From Candidatus Goldiibacteriota bacterium (GTDB taxonomy: Bacteria > Oederibacteriota > PGYV01 > DYJU01): DNA of 37,533 nucleotides. This document shows positions 26,382 to 34,217 of the stretch, piece by piece (position 1 is the stretch's first letter; each line of letters opens with the position of its first letter). Under the pieces are notes generated by a model. It did not search any database and was not told the origin of the DNA. It saw nothing but the letters and a program-made list of their open reading frames with translations. Position numbers and translations under genes: made by a program. The stretch spans positions 1 through 37,533 of the forward strand of contig CALHNI010000065.1 of the NCBI GenBank assembly GCA_938034975.1. Direction: 5' to 3'.

Positions 26382-26549
26382 ATGGATTTTAAGGAGTATA
26401 GAGTTAAACAAATGAAAACAAAAGTGTTTGAGTTTAATAAAAATTTAGCGAAAATAAAAAATAATTTTGGCAGCGATAAAGATGATTTACCAGGGCAAAG
26501 TAGCAATAGTTTTTTTAATCAAATCATATTTGAAAACAAGGCGTTTTAA
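26382..26549 (+). pseudogene. Possible 55-residue ORF or remnant beside the MITE-like element
   Basis: An ATG-initiated frame of 55 codons with AAAGAGG just before it. The product is soluble and charged, with MDFKEYRVKQMKTKVFEFNK at its start and DDLPGQSSNSFFNQIIF near its end. After the stop, the coding look continues briefly in another frame (RRFKAIERF), which suggests decay of a longer gene by frameshift. Its location among repeats suggests a transposase-type remnant, but I do not recognise the family. This is the only coding-like stretch in 26146-26671; the rest is A-rich with no feature seen. Confidence 0.35.
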
Positions 26550-26671
26550 AGCAATAGAAAGGTTTTAACTAAGAATACCGAGATTAAAAATAAGTTGCAA
26601 CATGTTCTAAACTGAAACCAGTTTTTAATTCTTTATTATAATTTTCTGAATTATCACGTTGATTATGGCGG

Positions 26672-27061
26672 TAGTGTGAAAAGTTTTTTATTCTTTTCAC
26701 TTAAAAATCCTTTTATTCATATACTTTGGTTGCCTTTTGTTCTACCTTTATCAAATGGGGATTTACATACATCCATTCTCTTTTTCTCGCTTTCTTTTAA
26801 TTTAAAATCTCCCCTTTATTAAATAGGGGAATTTTTTATTCTTATTCTTATTTTTTCTCCCCCTTTGCAAAAGTGGGACTAAGGGGATTTTCCTCCTCTT
26901 TCTTTTTTTTCTACAACTTTGTAAAAAGGGGATTTAAGAGGATTTGATTCATTATTTTCAAATCTCCCCTGCCTCCTCTTTTTAATAGAGGAGGAAATGT
27001 ATATTGTTTTCTATACTTTAAGTACTGCCTTCTTTCTTTTTCATAGAACTTTTCACATTAT
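26672..27061 (+). mobile_element. MITE-like element, copy A
   Basis: About 390 bp bounded by TA dinucleotides, with the terminal inverted repeat TGTGAAAAGTT at the left (26675) and AACTTTTCACA at the right (ending 27058). A second copy lies at 37085-37515 in the same orientation; by eye most positions match. The left end also folds locally, GTGAAAAG pairing with CTTTTCAC. The interior has hairpins such as CCCCT...AGGGG and CCTCCTCT...AGAGGAGG but no convincing gene. TA flanks and short inverted repeats suit a non-autonomous element mobilised by an IS630/Tc1-type transposase; that is inference. Confidence 0.68.
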
Positions 27062-27071
27062 CAATTAAATT

Positions 27072-27158
27072 TAACGTGAATTTTATTTACATTATTTAGA
27101 CAACGAAAAATCTTAAAAGTTTTGCAACATATAACATAGTTTTGACAATTCACGTTAA
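27072..27158. repeat. Inverted repeat TTAACGTGAATT, 12-base arms
   Basis: TTAACGTGAATT at 27072-27083 is matched by a perfect reverse complement, AATTCACGTTAA, at 27147-27158, about 63 bases away. The segment lies between MITE copy A and the 62-residue orphan. It could be a paired regulatory site, an IS end or a long hairpin; no function can be assigned. Confidence 0.6.
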
Positions 27159-27225
27159 TTATAACTATATTATAAATAAATATATATGATTCAAATAAAA
27201 AAATCAAGAAATTAAAATAAAAATT

Positions 27226-27414
27226 TTAATTTATAGCGGGTTTTATTGATATGATATTCTGACCAAACTGATATGATTTTCCTTTTTTAACACTTTTTTT
27301 ATTTTTTGCAATTTTAAAAGCATCTAGTATATTTTGGGCATAAATATATAATTTATACTCATTATACTTACCAGCACCTTTATGGCCTTGTTTTACTATG
27401 CATTCAAATTTCAT
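27226..27414 (-). CDS. Hypothetical basic 62-residue protein
   Basis: A small lysine-rich soluble protein that I do not recognise. It begins MKFECIVKQGHKGAGKYNEY and looks like a compact alpha/beta fold: a strand, the segment LYIYAQNILDAFKIAKN (probably strand then helix), and a final strand QNIISIKPA. A good ribosome site, AGAGG, lies six bases before the ATG, which supports expression. Upstream are three GTTAAC boxes (27518-27557), possibly its operator. It is 138 bases from the sigma-54 activator gene in the same direction, so it might also be regulated by it. Neighbouring repeats downstream suggest an accessory locus. Confidence 0.65.
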   Translation of the reverse strand: MKFECIVKQGHKGAGKYNEYKLYIYAQNILDAFKIAKNKKSVKKGKSYQFGQNIISIKPAIN

Positions 27415-27517
27415 TTTTCACCTCTTTAACAAATTTAATTAGCAATAAATATGCCACAAACGAAAAACACTGTTATTTATTAAATTTTTCATATTATTTT
27501 ATTTAAAACAAGGTAAG

Positions 27518-27557
27518 ATGTTAACTTTTATTTACAAAATGTTAACAAAATGTTAAC
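27518..27557. promoter_or_regulatory. Three ATGTTAAC boxes, possible operator
   Basis: ATGTTAAC occurs at 27518-27525, 27539-27546 and 27550-27557. The GTTAAC core is palindromic. Starts are 21 and 11 bases apart, close to two and one helical turns, so bound proteins would lie on one face. The last box overlaps the stop codon of the sigma-54 activator gene. They lie 104-143 bases upstream of the 62-residue gene. Confidence 0.45.
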
Positions 27558-29325
27558 CAATGTTGTATTTTTTTAATTTTTTCCATAAAGCAACCCTGCT
27601 TATGCCAAGCATTTTGGCTGCTTTTGTTTTTGAATATTTTGATTTTGCTAAAATAGTAAGCAATTCTTCTTTTTCTTTTTCCCTCTTCTTTTCTTTTAAA
27701 GAAGTAACCAATAATTTGGTCTCCTTTAATATTTCATCCGGTAAATATTCTTTTTTTATTTCATAATCATCATATAATACTACAATCTGTTCTATCACAT
27801 TTTCCATCTGTCTGACATTACCAGGCCATCTGTATTTAAAAAATATTTCTGTTACCTCATCAGTAAATTTCATAAAATTCTTTTTATGTTTTTCATTACT
27901 TTTTTTTAAAAAATAGTTTGCTAAAGCAAGAATGTCCTTGCCTCTTTCTCTTAAAGGTGGTAAAAAAATTGGTAATACATACAACCTGTAAAAAAGATCT
28001 TCCCTAAAATTGCCTTTCGCAACAAGTTCTCTTATGTCTTTATTGGTAGCTGCTATTATCCTCACATCCACTTTTTTGGTTTCTATTCCTCCTATACGTT
28101 CAAATTCTTTTTGTTCCACTACCCGTAATAGTTTAACCTGCATTGCAGGTGTTATATCGCCTATTTCATCTAAAAATATCGTCCCATAATTTGCAAGTTC
28201 AAATCTTCCGGGTTTTGACTTATAAGCGCCAGTAAATGCTCCTTTTTCATATCCAAAAAGTTCTGCTTCAAGCAGGGTCTCTGGTAAAGCCCCGCAATTT
28301 ACAACAATAAAAGGTTTATCTTTTCTTATACTCAACTGGTGAATTGCTCTTGCTACCAGTTCTTTTCCAGTTCCATTTTCTCCGTATAAAAAAACTGTTC
28401 CATCAGTCATCGCTGCTTTAACCATAGTTTCCTTTACTTTTTTCATGGATAAATCATTACATATAAAATCAATATCTATATTATCTAAAATATTTTGTTT
28501 TGTTATATCAACAATTGAGCGGGATAATTTGTAAATTATATCAACTCCTCCATTCTGTGAGACAAACTCTTTATAATCATCTTTCATATTTTCTTTCATT
28601 CCGCTTCTTACATAAATTATCCCAAGATTATAAATTGCATTTTCATTTTCCGGATTTAAAACAATTGCCTTTTTAAAACTTTTTATTGCTTCTTCTATCA
28701 GACCTTTTTTAAATTGTGAAAGCCCTATATCATTATAAAGGTATGACTTTTTTATTTTATCATCAGTTATAACTATTGCCTTATTAAAATATTGAATTGC
28801 TTCATCATAATTATTATCATTAAAAAATATATCTCCTAAATTTGCAAGTGCCATTTCATTACGACTGTTATTTTTCAATGAATTTTCAAATGCTTTTATA
28901 GCAAGATCTTTTTTACCAAGCATTTTATAAAGTGCACCAATATATAGATATATATCAGACATTAATTCATCATTGCTTTTATATCTTTTACTATATAATA
29001 AACTATTTTTTATATTGATATTACTTTTTTTAATTTTTTTAAAATTTAAAATTGCATCTTCTGTTTTTCCTTCGCTTAAATTTATAAGCCCCAAATTATA
29101 ATTTATATCCCATGATTCATTTTTTATTTTTAAATAATTTTCTTTTGCACTTTTAAAATTTCCATTTAAAAATTCAATATCCCCTCTGATTTTATGTATA
29201 AAATCATTGTATATTTTATTGCCTTCAATTTTTTTCAATAAATTCAGGACATTTTCAAAATTATTTTTAAAAAATTGTCCTTTTATTTCAGATATTATTT
29301 TCCCGGTTGTTTTATTTTCACTCAT
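27553..29325 (-). CDS. Sigma-54-dependent transcriptional activator with N-terminal TPR repeats
   Basis: A 590-residue bacterial enhancer-binding protein. Residues about 1-260 are TPR repeats, for example around 122-255, replacing the usual receiver or GAF sensor domain. The AAA+ domain (about 290-515) has Walker A GENGTGKE (315-322), the sigma-54-contacting GAFTGA loop (362-367), Walker [11 protein letters not shown] (D386, E387) and the arginine-finger region REDLFYRL. The C terminus (about 566-587) is a Fis-type helix-turn-helix, [19 protein letters not shown]. It implies that the cell has RpoN. AAGGGA precedes the start by six bases. Peptide or protein binding by the TPRs probably controls activity. 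Targets unknown: no clear -24/-12 promoter was seen nearby. Confidence 0.94.
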   Translation of the reverse strand: MSENKTTGKIISEIKGQFFKNNFENVLNLLKKIEGNKIYNDFIHKIRGDIEFLNGNFKSAKENYLKIKNESWDINYNLGLINLSEGKTEDAILNFKKIKKSNINIKNSLLYSKRYKSNDELMSDIYLYIGALYKMLGKKDLAIKAFENSLKNNSRNEMALANLGDIFFNDNNYDEAIQYFNKAIVITDDKIKKSYLYNDIGLSQFKKGLIEEAIKSFKKAIVLNPENENAIYNLGIIYVRSGMKENMKDDYKEFVSQNGGVDIIYKLSRSIVDITKQNILDNIDIDFICNDLSMKKVKETMVKAAMTDGTVFLYGENGTGKELVARAIHQLSIRKDKPFIVVNCGALPETLLEAELFGYEKGAFTGAYKSKPGRFELANYGTIFLDEIGDITPAMQVKLLRVVEQKEFERIGGIETKKVDVRIIAATNKDIRELVAKGNFREDLFYRLYVLPIFLPPLRERGKDILALANYFLKKSNEKHKKNFMKFTDEVTEIFFKYRWPGNVRQMENVIEQIVVLYDDYEIKKEYLPDEILKETKLLVTSLKEKKREKEKEELLTILAKSKYSKTKAAKMLGISRVALWKKLKKYNIG

Positions 29326-29346
29326 AAAAATCCCTTTTTAAAATAT

Positions 29347-29781
29347 TTATTTATTAATAAAATTCTTTTTAATCCAATCAATCCGCTGGCTTGCAATATT
29401 TGCTATTTTAGGATTTTGCTTACTGTATTTTTCTTCCAGAACTTTATAAATCTCTATTGCCTCCTGCCAGTTTAACTGTTGTTCCTTTTCATATCCTTTT
29501 CTGAATTGTTTTTCAAATTCTATTAATTTTTTTCTTTCTACCTCTGTCAAATGAGTTGTATAAAGATGACCTAATTCTGTAAAAAAAGAAACAAGCAAAA
29601 TATTAACAAAATATGCAGGAAAAATTCCGGCAAGTATCAGGTTTAATATTGTCAATAATCCCCATTCTTCCTTTTTTAATAATGTCTTTGGCACATTTAT
29701 CAACTGGTCTTTATTTTTTAGTTGTTTTAAAAGTTCATTTATTTCATTATCATTTTCTATTTTTTCATCTTTTCTTTTCAT
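29347..29781 (-). CDS. Hypothetical small membrane protein with TPR-like tail
   Basis: A 144-residue protein. A charged N terminus (about 1-40) is followed by a hydrophobic region (about 46-72) that could be one or two helices, WGLLTILNLILAGIFPAYFV onward. The cytoplasmic or periplasmic tail (about 80-144) is helical with a single TPR-like pair, NWQEAIEIYKVLEEKYSKQ. It sits between the dehydrogenase and the TPR sigma-54 activator, 21 bases before the latter, so it may be the membrane partner of the activator. That link is inference from position and shared TPR character. Confidence 0.72.
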   Translation of the reverse strand: MKRKDEKIENDNEINELLKQLKNKDQLINVPKTLLKKEEWGLLTILNLILAGIFPAYFVNILLVSFFTELGHLYTTHLTEVERKKLIEFEKQFRKGYEKEQQLNWQEAIEIYKVLEEKYSKQNPKIANIASQRIDWIKKNFINK

Positions 29782-29798
29782 CCTTTAATCCTTATATT

Positions 29799-30875
29799 TT
29801 ACAGATTTTTTATAAATTGATTATACACCATTTTATCCTTTACTGGAAATATTATTTTTTCTTCTTTTTTTAATTTTAAATAAAATTCAAAAATACTATC
29901 TAAATCCTGCTTATATATATTTAATTGTGATAATTTGAAAGGTAAATCGTGAATTATATAAAAACTTTCTAATTCTTTTATATTCTTTTTATTATTTAAT
30001 AAATTTTCCTGGATAAAAAGTCCGAAAGAAACATATTCACCATGTAAAAATTTCTGACTGGGATTTTTTATTGTTAACGAATGTGCTATTGTATGCGCAG
30101 CAGATACTGTTATATTAAATTTTCCTATCAATGATATAATTCCTGAAAAAATTATATTTATATCCGTTAGTTCCTCTTTTATTTCATTATTCATATTATT
30201 CCAGTTAGAATAAGTTATTTCTTTTAATCGTAAATATAATTTTTCTGCCATTTTAAATATAATATCTCCATATAGATCTTTTTCTCTTATAAATTTTCTT
30301 GCTGCTTTTATTTCAAAATATTTTGAAATTGTATCTGCAATTCCTGCTGAAAAAAATACAAGTGGTAATTTATAAAAAATTTCATAATCAATCACAACAA
30401 AATCAGCACATACACTTTCAGTGGTCTTTATATATTTCCCTTTTTCATCATACATAACAGAAACAGAAGTTATAGCAGCACAGGTTGCAGCAGAAGTTGG
30501 AACAAGAATAAGTAAAAGTCCGCTTACATCCCTTTTTACTAATTTAGCAATGTCCATTGCTTTTCCGCCACCCAAACATATAAGACAATCTATTTTATTA
30601 CTTAAAACTATCTGTTTTAATCTGAAAAATTCTTTTGGACTGCATTCGCCATTAAAAATTATTTTTAAAAAAACATCCCCATCCAAATTCAAAAAAGAAT
30701 AAAAATTTTTCATTAAAAATTTATCAGCAAGGACAGCTATTTTTTTCTTTTTTTCCAAAATTTCAGGAATAAAAATTAAAGTTTTTTTCCCTTTGATTAT
30801 ATTTTGTGGAAAAAAATATGTAAAATAATTCAAATCAAATTTACTTTTTTCCCCTTTATAATGAAAAAATTTCAT
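29799..30875 (-). CDS. Iron-containing alcohol/glycerol dehydrogenase family protein
   Basis: A 358-residue NAD(P)-dependent dehydrogenase of the family that includes GldA, glycerol-1-phosphate dehydrogenase and 3-dehydroquinate synthase. The dinucleotide loop is LGGGKAMDIA (101-110), then VPTSAATCAAITSVSVMYDE (126-144) and AGIADTISKYFE. Metal ligands by pattern are D181, H261 or H265 and H278 in LHGEYVSFG. It starts three bases after pnp. The pattern fits GldA-type enzymes best, but substrate prediction within this family is unreliable; a glycerol phosphate-type or sugar substrate is possible. Confidence 0.82.
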   Translation of the reverse strand: MKFFHYKGEKSKFDLNYFTYFFPQNIIKGKKTLIFIPEILEKKKKIAVLADKFLMKNFYSFLNLDGDVFLKIIFNGECSPKEFFRLKQIVLSNKIDCLICLGGGKAMDIAKLVKRDVSGLLLILVPTSAATCAAITSVSVMYDEKGKYIKTTESVCADFVVIDYEIFYKLPLVFFSAGIADTISKYFEIKAARKFIREKDLYGDIIFKMAEKLYLRLKEITYSNWNNMNNEIKEELTDINIIFSGIISLIGKFNITVSAAHTIAHSLTIKNPSQKFLHGEYVSFGLFIQENLLNNKKNIKELESFYIIHDLPFKLSQLNIYKQDLDSIFEFYLKLKKEEKIIFPVKDKMVYNQFIKNL

Positions 30876-30878
30876 TTA

Positions 30879-33005
30879 TTACTTATCGTTTTTCTGTTCC
30901 CTTAAAGCTTCTTTTCTTGATAAAGCAATCTTTCCTGTTTTTTTATCAATCTCCGTTACTTTTACCAAAAATTTATCGCCTTCTTTCATATAATCCTTTA
31001 TATCTTTTACCCTCTCTTCAGCTATCTGGGAAATATGACATAAACCTTCAACGCCAGGTAAAATTTCAATAAAAGCACCGAAGTTGGTTATTTTTTTTAC
31101 TTCTCCCATATATATTTTTCCTTCTTCTGCTTCTGCAACTGTTAATTTTATTAATTCCTCTGTCTTTTTCATAACTTCCATATCCTCAGCAAATATTCTT
31201 ACTTTTCCATCCGATTCTATATCTATTTTTGAACCTGTCTCTTCTACTATTTTCTTTATATTTTTCCCACCTGGACCTATAAGATCTTTTATTCTTTCTT
31301 TATTAATTATTATTTCTTTCATCAATGGCGCATAAGGAGATAATTCTTTTCTTGGTTCTTTTATTACTTTCATCATTTTTTCTTTTAAAATAAAAATTCT
31401 TGCTTTTTTTGCCTTTTCAAGTGCCTTGCTCATTGTTTCAAAGTCAATACCACTTATTTTTATATCCATCTGAACAGCAGTAATACCATCCTCTGTGCCT
31501 GCAATTTTAAAATCCATATCGCCAAAGTGATCTTCCACACCCTGTATATCAGTTAATACAATAAATTTATTATCTTCTTTGATAAGACCCATTGCAATTC
31601 CAGCAACTGGTTTTTTAATAGGAACACCAGCATCCATAAGCGAAAGTGTAGCTCCACACACAGTTGCCATAGAAGAAGAACCGTTTGATTCTAAAATATC
31701 TGATACTACCTGAATTGTATAAGGAAACTCTTCTTTTGAAGGAATAACAGCTTTTAAAGCTCTTTCCGCAAGCGCACCATGGCCTATCTCTCTTCTGCCG
31801 GGTCCTTTCATACTTTTTACCTCGCCAACAGAAAATGGCGGGAAATTATACTGCAAAGTATATCTTTTCTTTTCTTCACCTTCTAATTCATCCAAAATCT
31901 GGGCATCTTCTTCAGAACCTAATGTCGTTGCAACAAGAGCCTGTGTCTGCCCACGCGTAAACAAGGCTGATCCATGCGCCCTAGGAATTATGCCTATCTC
32001 ACATGTTATAGGCCTTATTTCATCAAAATCTCTTCCATCAGGTCTTATATTTTCTTTTGCAATTTTATTTCTTATTATGCTAACTTCTATTTCTTCTAAC
32101 GAAAGTTTTACATCTTTTTCTTTTGTCTTATATTTTTCCTCGCCCAACTTTTCTTTAAATTTTTCCAAAATATTCTTTTTAATTAATTCAATTTCTTCCT
32201 GTCTTTTTATTTTGTCCGGTATTTTTAAAGCTTCTTCTATTTTTGACCGGAACATATCCTCAACTTCTTTTTTTATTTCCTGGTCTATTACATACAAAAC
32301 AACTTCTCTTTTTGCTTTACCGCATTTTGCCTTAAACTCTTCAAGTTTTTCTGCTATTTTTACTATCTCTTTATGAGCAATTTTAATAATTTCCAGCAAT
32401 TCTTCTTCTTTTATTTCTTTGGCTTCGCCTTCTATCATAGTAACTGCTTCTTTTGTTCCTGCTATAACAATATCAATATCACTTCTGTCCATTTCTTCAA
32501 TATAAGGGTTTATAACTATTTTCCCATCAATCCTACCTATTCTGACAGCTCCTACCGGACCGTTAAAAGGAATATCGGAAATATCAAGAGCAGCCGAAGC
32601 ACCTATTATGGCTAAAATATCCGGATCATTTTTTTTATCAGCAGATATAACAGTTGCAATTATCTGAACCTCGTATAAAAAACCATCCGGAAATAAAGGC
32701 CTTATTGATCTGTCTATTAAACGGGATGTTAAAATTTCTTTTTCTCTTGGTTTTCCTTCCCTTTTAAAAAACCCCCCTGGTATTTTTCCTGCTGCATAAT
32801 ATTTTTCCCTGTATTCTACGCTTAAAGGAAAAAAATCAATATCCTCTTTTACCTCTTTTGAAGCAACAGCAGTTATTAAAACCATCGTCGCGCCACACGT
32901 TATAACAACCGCACCATCTGCTTGTTTGGCTAATTTACCTGTCTCTATTGAAATTTCTTTTCCGCCTATTTCTATTGATTCTCTGTTAACTTTTATTTCT
33001 TCCAT
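30879..33005 (-). CDS. pnp: Polyribonucleotide nucleotidyltransferase
   Basis: A 708-residue PNPase that degrades RNA 3' to 5' with phosphate. It has two RNase PH domains (about 1-225 and 320-550), the second with FTRGQTQALVATTLGS and the catalytic DMDFKIAGT region, then KH with GPGG in RIKDLIGPGGKNIKKI and a C-terminal S1 domain, IYMGEVKKITNFGAFIEILP. Length is normal. It begins four bases after rpsO, an arrangement conserved across bacteria. Weak ribosome site of its own suggests coupling to rpsO. Confidence 0.98.
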   Translation of the reverse strand: MEEIKVNRESIEIGGKEISIETGKLAKQADGAVVITCGATMVLITAVASKEVKEDIDFFPLSVEYREKYYAAGKIPGGFFKREGKPREKEILTSRLIDRSIRPLFPDGFLYEVQIIATVISADKKNDPDILAIIGASAALDISDIPFNGPVGAVRIGRIDGKIVINPYIEEMDRSDIDIVIAGTKEAVTMIEGEAKEIKEEELLEIIKIAHKEIVKIAEKLEEFKAKCGKAKREVVLYVIDQEIKKEVEDMFRSKIEEALKIPDKIKRQEEIELIKKNILEKFKEKLGEEKYKTKEKDVKLSLEEIEVSIIRNKIAKENIRPDGRDFDEIRPITCEIGIIPRAHGSALFTRGQTQALVATTLGSEEDAQILDELEGEEKKRYTLQYNFPPFSVGEVKSMKGPGRREIGHGALAERALKAVIPSKEEFPYTIQVVSDILESNGSSSMATVCGATLSLMDAGVPIKKPVAGIAMGLIKEDNKFIVLTDIQGVEDHFGDMDFKIAGTEDGITAVQMDIKISGIDFETMSKALEKAKKARIFILKEKMMKVIKEPRKELSPYAPLMKEIIINKERIKDLIGPGGKNIKKIVEETGSKIDIESDGKVRIFAEDMEVMKKTEELIKLTVAEAEEGKIYMGEVKKITNFGAFIEILPGVEGLCHISQIAEERVKDIKDYMKEGDKFLVKVTEIDKKTGKIALSRKEALREQKNDK

Positions 33006-33009
33006 TATT

Positions 33010-33279
33010 TTACTTTCTTAGATCTAATTTTTCTATTAAATTCTGATATCGCTCAAAATTTATCTTCTTTAAATAATCCAAAAGCCGCCTTCTCTTATTT
33101 ACCATTTTAAGCAATCCATGTCTTGAATGAATATCTTTTTTATGTTTTTTAAGATGAAGAGTAAGATAATTGATCCGTTCTGTTAATATAGCAATCTGAA
33201 CTTCAGGGGAACCAGTATCTTTTTCATGAATTTTAAATTTAGTTATAATCTCCTGTTTTTTTTCTTTTACTAAAGCCAT
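33010..33279 (-). CDS. rpsO: 30S ribosomal protein S15
   Basis: An 89-residue complete S15 that binds 16S rRNA helices 20-22 early in small-subunit assembly. The family signatures [19 protein letters not shown] and [20 protein letters not shown] are intact. GGAGA is eight bases before the start. The leader has a candidate S15-binding hairpin, suggesting autogenous control extending to pnp. Confidence 0.98.
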   Translation of the reverse strand: MALVKEKKQEIITKFKIHEKDTGSPEVQIAILTERINYLTLHLKKHKKDIHSRHGLLKMVNKRRRLLDYLKKINFERYQNLIEKLDLRK

Positions 33280-33312
33280 TTACTTTCTCTCCTTTTGTTT
33301 ATAATTTTTTTT

Positions 33313-33346
33313 GCCAGAATTACGTCGGCCACTCAATAATTCCAGC
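33313..33346 (-). promoter_or_regulatory. Candidate S15 autoregulatory leader hairpin
   Basis: In the rpsO leader GCTGGAATTA (minus 33346-33337) pairs with TAATTCTGGC (33322-33313), ten pairs with no mismatch if two G-U pairs are allowed, around a 14-base loop. The two wobble pairs are adjacent and next to a G-C pair, the kind of G-U/G-C element S15 recognises in 16S rRNA and in known rpsO leaders. It lies 33 bases before the start codon and has no T-run, so it is not a terminator. Confidence 0.6.
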
Positions 33347-33362
33347 ACTTAATTTTGCAATA

Positions 33363-33391
33363 ACATTACCATATTTTATTTTTTTTGTAAA
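33363..33391 (-). promoter_or_regulatory. Candidate rpsO-pnp promoter
   Basis: On the minus strand TTTACA (33391-33386) and TAATGT (33368-33363) are 17 bases apart. Transcription would start just before the hairpin at 33313-33346, which is the position expected for a leader element. Neither hexamer is perfect. Confidence 0.42.
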
Positions 33392-33463
33392 GAAATTTTT
33401 ATTTCAATTGGTAATAAATTAAGAAATGTCTTGTATATAAATATATAAGTAAAATTTTTAAAA

Positions 33464-33542
33464 TGGCGGGGTCAACGGGACTTGAACCCGCGGCCTTCTG
33501 CGTGACAGGCAGACGCTCTAAACCGATCTGAGCTATGACCCC
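33464..33542 (-). tRNA. tRNA-Asp (GTC)
   Basis: A full cloverleaf is visible on the minus strand: acceptor GGGGTCA/TGACCCC, D-arm TAGCTCAG, anticodon loop CTGTCAC giving GTC, and T-loop GGTTCAAGT. The discriminator G is followed by an encoded CCA. It is the last tRNA before the rpsO promoter; no clear terminator follows. Confidence 0.96.
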
Positions 33543-33680
33543 GCATATATAATATTTTATAATTTTTAGCAAAAAACAAATTATAACTACGATTTTGCTT
33601 ATTATAAAATCTGCTTTGCTCGCTTACTAAACTTCGTTTTTTTGGTTTTTACTTAAAATTTTTTGCCACTTAAATTTTTC

Positions 33681-33755
33681 TGGAGCGGGAGACGGGGCTT
33701 GAACCCGCGACATCCAGCTTGGAAGGCTAGCGCTCTACCACTGAGCTACTCCCGC
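33681..33755 (-). tRNA. tRNA-Gly (TCC)
   Basis: Minus-strand cloverleaf with acceptor GCGGGAG/CTCCCGC, D-arm TAGCTCAGTGG, anticodon loop CTTCCAA giving TCC, T-loop GGTTCAAGC and encoded CCA. It lies downstream of repeat copy 2 and 138 bases upstream of tRNA-Asp; that spacer shows no gene. Confidence 0.96.
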
Positions 33756-33830
33756 TTTAATTTTTATTGTAAGAACAATTTTATACTTAATTCATTCAGA
33801 CCTTTTATCTTCTATCTGAAACAAATAAAT

Positions 33831-33857
33831 TATTTATTAAAAAAACTAAAATGTCAA
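33831..33857 (-). promoter_or_regulatory. Possible promoter for tRNA-Gly and tRNA-Asp
   Basis: On the minus strand a perfect TTGACA (33857-33852) is followed after 15 bases by TAAATA (33836-33831). It lies just downstream of the hairpin that may end the upstream tRNA transcript, about 75 bases before tRNA-Gly. The spacing is short. Confidence 0.35.
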
Positions 33858-33868
33858 TATTTAATTAA

Positions 33869-34060
33869 ACCCGCAAAAACGCATTAGAAAATGCGTTTTT
33901 TACAAAAAAATTTTTTATTATTTTTATAATACATTCTTTTTAATTCATCTGTCTTTTAATAAAAAACAAAACATAAATATTGTTTTAAATATTTTAATTA
34001 TTTAATAATATTTTTTTGTATTTTTTCCCATAAAATTTGCAATTTTCTATTTTAATTTTC
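33869..34060. repeat. Dispersed intergenic repeat, copy 2, inside the tRNA cluster
   Basis: Located between tRNA-Val and tRNA-Gly. It shares a 27-base exact block (33873-33899) with copy 1 and a long diverged alignment with copies 1 and 3, including the ATATTGTTTTAAATATTTTA block and TTTAATAATATTTTTTTGT. The hairpin AAAACGCATT/AATGCGTTTT at 33876-33899 may end the tRNA-Tyr-Thr-Val transcript on the minus strand. No gene is seen in 33756-34120 apart from this and the tRNA-Gly promoter. Confidence 0.7.
33876..33899 (-). terminator. Hairpin with T-run within repeat copy 2
   Basis: AAAACGCATT (33876-33885) pairs with AATGCGTTTT (33890-33899) around a four-base loop; one more A-T pair extends it. 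On the minus strand T residues follow. It sits after tRNA-Val, upstream of a promoter-like pair, so termination is plausible. Confidence 0.45.
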
Positions 34061-34120
34061 AGGATTTTGTATATTTTTTATCTTTTATAATTAAGTATTA
34101 CTTATTATTAAATTAAAAAA

Positions 34121-34197
34121 TGGTGGGTGCTGGTGGGCTCGAACCACTGACCTCCTGCTTGTAAGGCAGACGCTCTAACCAGCTGAGCTAAGCACCC
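34121..34197 (-). tRNA. tRNA-Val (TAC)
   Basis: Minus-strand cloverleaf with acceptor GGGTGCT/AGCACCC, D-arm TAGCTCAGCTGG, anticodon loop CTTACAA giving TAC, T-loop GGTTCGAGC and encoded CCA. Last of the Tyr-Thr-Val group before repeat copy 2. Confidence 0.96.
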
Positions 34198-34217
34198 GTT
34201 TTAATTAAATAAATTTA

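Noticed and set aside
29685-29705. Sigma-54 promoter starting TTTGGCAC
   Set aside because: It is within a coding region and lacks a TTGC-type -12 at the right distance.
31990-32376. A 128-codon plus-strand ORF
   Set aside because: It lies antisense within pnp, whose protein is clearly conserved.
33663-33887. A 74-codon plus-strand ORF
   Set aside because: It overlaps tRNA-Gly in antisense and has no ribosome site.
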